From Vicinamibacterales bacterium (GTDB lineage Bacteria > Acidobacteriota > Vicinamibacteria > Vicinamibacterales > UBA2999), in NCBI GenBank assembly GCA_041394705.1, contig JAWKHS010000004.1:372001-436000 (forward strand): DNA of 64,000 nucleotides, given 5' to 3'. The position numbers and the translations under genes were made by a program. Positions 60,170 through 64,000 of the stretch are shown piece after piece (positions within the stretch are counted from its first letter, which is position 1; each line of letters opens with the position of its first letter). The notes below the pieces were generated by a model that was not told where the DNA came from, searched no databases, and saw nothing but the letters and a program-made list of their open reading frames with translations.

Positions 60170-60850
60170 TCACACCGGCGTCAGCCGGCCCTGCTCGAGA
60201 CGCAGCACGCGATCGCACTGCTCCGCCAGGCGCGGGTTGTGCGTCGCGATCACGGCGGTGAGTCCGAACTCCCGGTGCATCTCCCGCAGGAGCGCGTGCA
60301 GGGCGTCCGCGGTCCGCTCATCGAGATCGCCCGTCGGCTCGTCGGCCAGCAGAAGCGCCGGACGGCGCACGAGCGCACGCGCCACCGCCACCCGCTGCTG
60401 CTCTCCGCCCGACAGCATCCCGGGCCGGTGGGACAGGCGCTCCGACAGGCCGACCCGCTCGAGCAGCCCGGCCGCGACGGGTCGGGCCTCGTCGGCGGGC
60501 ACCCGCGCGATCCTGAGCGGCATCTCGACGTTCTCGACGGCGCTGAACTCCGGCAGCAGATGATGGAACTGGAAGACGAAGCCGACGCGCTGGTTCCGGA
60601 ACGCCACGAGAGACGCGTCGTCGGCCGACGTCATGTCGAAGCCGTCGACCACGACGCGTCCGGCGCCGGCGCGATCGAGTCCCCCGAGCACGTGCAGCAA
60701 GGTGCTCTTGCCGACGCCGGATGCCCCCATGATCGCCACCATCTCGCCGCGGGCGACTTCGAGGTCGAGGTCCCGCAGGACGTCCAGGCGCTGACCGGCC
60801 GGCGTGTAGGACTTGTGCACGCCCTCGGCGGTCAGGAGCACGTCACTCAT
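60170..60850 (-). CDS. lolD: Lipoprotein-releasing ABC transporter ATP-binding protein LolD
   Basis: ATPase of the LolCDE-type system that releases lipoproteins from the inner membrane. The 226 residues show Walker A GASGVGKSTLLH, the signature LSGGEQQRVAVARAL, Walker B LLLADEPTGDLDE and the switch His in VIATHNPRLA. The length and VFQFHHLLPEFSAVENVEMPL are standard for LolD. It overlaps the lolC-like gene by 8 bases and is last in nusB-lysS-lolC-lolD. Confidence 0.95.
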   Translation of the reverse strand: MSDVLLTAEGVHKSYTPAGQRLDVLRDLDLEVARGEMVAIMGASGVGKSTLLHVLGGLDRAGAGRVVVDGFDMTSADDASLVAFRNQRVGFVFQFHHLLPEFSAVENVEMPLRIARVPADEARPVAAGLLERVGLSERLSHRPGMLSGGEQQRVAVARALVRRPALLLADEPTGDLDERTADALHALLREMHREFGLTAVIATHNPRLAEQCDRVLRLEQGRLTPV

Positions 60851-62066
60851 ACCGGAGCGCCTCGGACGGATCCAGTCGCGCGGCCTGACGGGACGGGTAC
60901 ATCGTGGCCACGAAGCAGATCACGACGGCGGCGATGACGACGATCGCGACATCCCGCGGCACGATGGTGAACGGCAGATAGGACAGCTGGTAGACGTCGG
61001 CCGGAATGCGGATCGCCCGCGTCCGGTCCAGCGCGGTGGCGATGGCCACGCCCAGCGTGGCGCCGACCAGCGTGCCGACGAGTCCGATGACCAGTCCCTG
61101 GAGCATGAAGATCCGGCGGATGCCTGTACCGGAGGCCCCCATGGTCTTCAGAATGGCGATGTCGCGGCTCTTCTCCATCACGAGCAGCACGAGCGACGCC
61201 ACGATGTTCAGGGCGGCCACCATCACGATGAGTCCGATCGCAATCGAGATGGCCACCTTCTCCAGCCACAGTGCCGAGAACAGCGACTTGTTGAGGTCGG
61301 CCCAGTCCTGGGCCACGTAGGTCGTGCCGTCCAGCGTGGAGACCTCGTCGGCGATGGCCGGCGCCTCGTAGATGTCGCGGACGCGCAACTCGATGTGATC
61401 GGGCTCGGTCTTCCCGGCCAGCCGCCCGGCGGTGTCGAGCGTGACGTACCCGAACGCCTGATCGAACTCGAAGAGGCCCAGCTGGAAGATGCCCACCACG
61501 CGCAGCCGGCGCTGACGCGGCATGACGCCCATCGGCGACAGCGTGCCGTTCGGCGTCAGCACGCTCACGGTGTCGCCGACGAGCGCCCCGAGCTGCCCGG
61601 CCAGCTCCTGCCCGATCAGGATACCCGGCAGCTGGTCCTCGCCGCCCGTGGTGAGGTCCGCGAACGCCCCAGACGTGACGGCGCCCGCGATGTCGGTCAC
61701 GTTGGGCTCCAGCGCCGGGTCGATCCCCTTGATGGTGATGAACGCCTGCTGGTCTTCCTTGCTCACGAGCGCCTTCCCCATGAGCGCCGGCGCCGCGCCG
61801 AGCACGTCGGGCAGCGCCTCCAGGCGGGTGACGTCGGCGTGGTAGTCGGTCAGACCGGCGGGCTTCCAGACGTACACGTGCGCCTGCGAACCCAGCATCC
61901 GGTCCCGCACTCCCTGCTGCAGCCCCGTCATCAGGGCCAGCGCGATCACGAGCGCCATCACGCCCACGGTCACGCCCAGCATCGAGACCAGGGAGATCAC
62001 CGAGATGAACGCCTGCTTGCGCTTGGCGACGAGGTACCGCAGGGCGACGAAGAGCTCGTAGGGCAC
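60843..62066 (-). CDS. lolC: Lipoprotein-releasing system transmembrane protein, LolC/LolE family
   Basis: A 407-residue inner-membrane permease with the usual layout: an N-terminal helix (about 17-50) after FVALRYLVAKRKQAFISVIS, a large periplasmic domain (about 55-265) and three C-terminal helices. The MacB/FtsX-type segment VEKSRDIAILKTMGASGTGIRRIFMLQG region is present. A single LolC/E gene here implies a homodimeric (LolF-like) transporter with LolD. It begins 16 bases after lysS. Confidence 0.93.
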   Translation of the reverse strand: MPYELFVALRYLVAKRKQAFISVISLVSMLGVTVGVMALVIALALMTGLQQGVRDRMLGSQAHVYVWKPAGLTDYHADVTRLEALPDVLGAAPALMGKALVSKEDQQAFITIKGIDPALEPNVTDIAGAVTSGAFADLTTGGEDQLPGILIGQELAGQLGALVGDTVSVLTPNGTLSPMGVMPRQRRLRVVGIFQLGLFEFDQAFGYVTLDTAGRLAGKTEPDHIELRVRDIYEAPAIADEVSTLDGTTYVAQDWADLNKSLFSALWLEKVAISIAIGLIVMVAALNIVASLVLLVMEKSRDIAILKTMGASGTGIRRIFMLQGLVIGLVGTLVGATLGVAIATALDRTRAIRIPADVYQLSYLPFTIVPRDVAIVVIAAVVICFVATMYPSRQAARLDPSEALRYE

Positions 62067-62082
62067 GGGGCAATCGACCGGG

Positions 62083-63582
62083 CTACTCGCGCGGGCGCAT
62101 CTGCGGGAACAGGATCACGTCGCGGATAGAGGGGCTGTTGCTGAGCACCATGACGAGCCGGTCGATGCCGATGCCTTCCCCACCGGTCGGCGGCAGGCCG
62201 TACTCGAGGGCCCGGACGTAGTCCTCGTCCATGGCATGCGCCTCATCGTCGCCCCGGGCCTTGTCGGCGAGCTGGGCTTCGAAGCGGCGGCGCTGCTCAT
62301 CGGGATCGTTCAGCTCGCTGAAGGCATTCGCGACCTCGAAGCCGCCGATGTAGAGCTCGAAGCGCTCGACGGTGTCCGGGTCGTCGGCGCGCTGTTTCGA
62401 CAGCGGCGAGACCTCGGTCGGGAAGTCGTACACGAACGTCGGCTGGACGAGCGACGCCTGCCACAAGTGTTCGAAGATGTCGCTCGTGACCTTGCCGGCG
62501 CCGGCCCCTGGCGCCACGTCGATGTGGAGATCGCGCGCGACGGCCCGGGCGCCGTCGAGCGTCCGGAGGTCGTCGGGCGCCACGGTCCGGCCAAGCCGGC
62601 GGCTCGCCTCTTCGGCGGCGGCGTGCCGCATCGAGAGCCGGCGGAAGGGGGCGGCGAAGGAGATCTCGTGGTCGCCGAAGCGGCACGTGGTGCCGCCGGT
62701 GACCCGCTCGGCCACCGTCGAGAGCAGTTCCTCGGTGAACGCCATCAGCGTCTGGTAGTCCACGTACGCCCAGTAGAACTCGAGCATCGTGAACTCGGGA
62801 TTGTGCTGCGTGGAGATGCCCTCGTTCCGGAAGTTGCGGTTGATCTCGAACACGCGCTCGATGCCGCCGACGACGAGCCGCTTCAGGTACAGCTCCGGGG
62901 CGATCCGGAGGTACAGCTTGATGTCCAGGGCGTTGTGATGGGTGACGAAGGGCCGGGCCAGCGCGCCGCCGGCAATCGGCTGCATCATGGGCGTCTCGAC
63001 TTCGAGGAACCCCCGGCCGGTCAGGACGTCGCGGATGGCGGCCACGGTGCGGCTGCGGATCTCGAACACCCGCCTGACGTCCGGGTTGACGATGAGATCC
63101 AGGTAGCGCTGCCGATACCGGACTTCGATGTCCTGCAGCCCGTGCCACTTCTCGGGCAGCGGCAGGAAGCACTTCGCCAGGAACGTCAGCGAGGCGGCCC
63201 AGACCGAGAGCTCGTTGGTCTTGGTCCGGAACAGGTGCCCGCTGACTCCCACGAGGTCTCCGAAATCGAGCAGCCTCGACACGGCGTAGTCTCTCTCCGA
63301 CAGGGCATCCTGGCGCACGTAGACCTGCAGCCGTCGGCGGCCGTCCGACAACACGAGGAAGCCCGCCTTGCCGAAGCTGCGGATGCTCAGGACGCGTCCG
63401 GCGACGACCGTCTCCACCCGGTCGCGTTCCAGCGCGTCGGCGGAAGCGTCGACGTAGCGGTCGGCCAGGTCGCCCACGGTGTGGGTGACATCGAAGCGAT
63501 GGGGGTAGGTGGGCACGCCCAGCGCTTCGATCGCGGCCAGGTTGGCCCGGCGCTGTTCACCCTGTGTGGCTTCGCTCGACAT
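62083..63582 (-). CDS. lysS: Lysyl-tRNA synthetase (class II)
   Basis: Charges tRNA-Lys. The 499 residues have an N-terminal OB-fold (ETVVAGRVLSIRSFGKAGFLVL) and the class II core. Motif 2 is FRNEGISTQHNPEFTMLEFY, and motif 3 is GLPPTGGEGIGIDRLVMVLSN. VRYRQRYLDLIVNPDVR and PMMQPIAGGALARPF are also typical. Start and length are normal. It is followed by lolC after 16 bases and preceded by nusB after 51. Confidence 0.98.
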   Translation of the reverse strand: MSSEATQGEQRRANLAAIEALGVPTYPHRFDVTHTVGDLADRYVDASADALERDRVETVVAGRVLSIRSFGKAGFLVLSDGRRRLQVYVRQDALSERDYAVSRLLDFGDLVGVSGHLFRTKTNELSVWAASLTFLAKCFLPLPEKWHGLQDIEVRYRQRYLDLIVNPDVRRVFEIRSRTVAAIRDVLTGRGFLEVETPMMQPIAGGALARPFVTHHNALDIKLYLRIAPELYLKRLVVGGIERVFEINRNFRNEGISTQHNPEFTMLEFYWAYVDYQTLMAFTEELLSTVAERVTGGTTCRFGDHEISFAAPFRRLSMRHAAAEEASRRLGRTVAPDDLRTLDGARAVARDLHIDVAPGAGAGKVTSDIFEHLWQASLVQPTFVYDFPTEVSPLSKQRADDPDTVERFELYIGGFEVANAFSELNDPDEQRRRFEAQLADKARGDDEAHAMDEDYVRALEYGLPPTGGEGIGIDRLVMVLSNSPSIRDVILFPQMRPRE

Positions 63583-63633
63583 CGCGGGCTTCGACTCCTC
63601 GGGGACCGGGCGGACGCCATGAGGCGTCAGCCG

Positions 63634-64000
63634 TCAGTCGATGATACGGCCTTCGCGACGCAGACGGTGGTAGACGGCGTCGAGGACGCCGTTGACGAAG
63701 CGCACGGCTGCGTCGCCGCTATAGACGCGCGCGAGCTCGAGGGCTTCGCTCAGCACCACCTTCGGCGGCGTTGCCTTCTCCGTGAGCCACTCGTGCACGG
63801 CCAGGCGCAGCACGAGGTGGTCCAGCACGGCCAGCCGCTCGATGCGCCAGTTCACGCAGTGCGGGGCGATCAGGGCGTCCAGGTCCTCCCGGGCGTCCCA
63901 CGTGCCGGTCGTGAGGCGGTCGGCGAGGGCGCGCGCCTCGGGATCGAGCGCCAGGCCGTCGTCGTCGCTCGCCGCGGGGGACACGAGATCCAGCGCGGCG
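63634..64000 (-). CDS. nusB: Transcription antitermination protein NusB, cut by the window edge
   Basis: The C-terminal about 121 residues of NusB, a small all-helical protein that joins the rRNA antitermination complex. The clear motifs are WDAREDLDALIAPHCVNWRIERLAVLDHLVLRLAVHEWL and PPKVVLSEALELARVYSGDAAVRFVNGVLDAVYHRL (in parts), the standard NusB core and end. The frame is still open at the right edge, so the true start lies outside; the GTG at 63984 is not a convincing start because the expected first helix (RxxAxxxLY) is missing after it. Confidence 0.9.
   Translation of the reverse strand, partial: AALDLVSPAASDDDGLALDPEARALADRLTTGTWDAREDLDALIAPHCVNWRIERLAVLDHLVLRLAVHEWLTEKATPPKVVLSEALELARVYSGDAAVRFVNGVLDAVYHRLRREGRIID

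Noticed and set aside
1..64000. Search for CRISPR arrays, tRNA/rRNA genes, insertion sequences, phage genes and riboswitches
   Set aside because: No regularly spaced repeats, transposase, integrase, cloverleaf or known riboswitch pattern was recognised by reading; a covariance-model scan would be needed to exclude small RNAs.

Overview
The window is about 64 kb of very GC-rich bacterial chromosome (roughly 70% G+C by eye), densely packed, with short or overlapping gene junctions. The gene set is that of a Gram-negative (diderm) bacterium: lipid A synthesis (lpxI and a fabZ-lpxA fusion), LPS and lipoprotein export (lptE, lolC/lolD), outer-membrane assembly (bamA, skp) and a TonB protein. It also has a futalosine-type menaquinone cluster, a bacillithiol gene (bshC), an ETF/ETF-QO module, a CIRCE-controlled hrcA, PEGA and Ser/Thr kinase-like proteins, and DUF1028. 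This mix, with the lysS-lolC-lolD and carA-carB arrangements, suggests an Acidobacteriota member (Vicinamibacteria-like). That placement is inference. I saw no tRNA, rRNA, CRISPR array, insertion sequence or prophage, and the region reads as core chromosome. No gene-free stretch exceeds 300 bases; the largest (57555-57694, 6327-6450, 16588-16700, 37646-37756, 51819-51917) are 100-140 bases and mostly hold divergent promoters.

Region by region. 1-6326 (minus): a PEGA pseudokinase abutting carA and carB; carB has a frame break near 353-366 and runs off the left edge. 6451-11334 (plus): bshC, a class A penicillin-binding protein, and an XdhC-like protein. 11371-15068 (plus): a CIRCE operator, then hrcA-grpE-dnaJ-prmA with no dnaK. 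15061-16587 (minus): a frame-disrupted rsmE followed by a DUF1028 protein. 16701-23285 (plus): a zinc-ribbon Ser/Thr kinase, pilT, recX, alaS, a lytic transglycosylase and rpsT. 23269-27387 (minus): leuS-lptE-holA. 27467-37645 (minus): a long tightly packed run of DUF177-rpmF-plsX-fabD-fabG-acpP-fabF-etfB-etfA-ETF-QO-DUF374 acyltransferase-HDAC-like deacetylase, joining phospholipid/fatty-acid synthesis to electron transfer from acyl-CoA oxidation. 37757-42314 (minus): dgt, deoB, hfq, miaA and a tonB-like gene. 42374-51818 (minus): skp, fabZ-lpxA fusion, lpxI, a Gfo/Idh oxidoreductase, a cysteine-free MqnE-like protein, mqnA, mqnC, an amidohydrolase, a ubiA-type prenyltransferase and ubiE/menG, nearly all overlapping by a few bases. 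51918-57554: an unknown small lipoprotein (plus), then bamA and clpC (minus). 57695-60157 (plus): a 3-hydroxyisobutyrate-dehydrogenase-family protein and an ALDH7-type dehydrogenase. 60170-64000 (minus): nusB (cut by the window end)-lysS-lolC-lolD.

The most unusual points are: a full-length homologue of the radical-SAM enzyme MqnE with no cysteine at all, inside the menaquinone operon; a single-frame FabZ-LpxA fusion leading a cell-envelope/quinone operon; a membrane PEGA protein whose kinase domain has lost its catalytic aspartates and which probably starts at CTG; repeated extended -10 promoters (TGC plus a -10 hexamer) and several -10 boxes only 7-8 bases before the start codon, pointing to leaderless mRNAs; and two frame-broken housekeeping genes (carB, rsmE) that need read-level checking.
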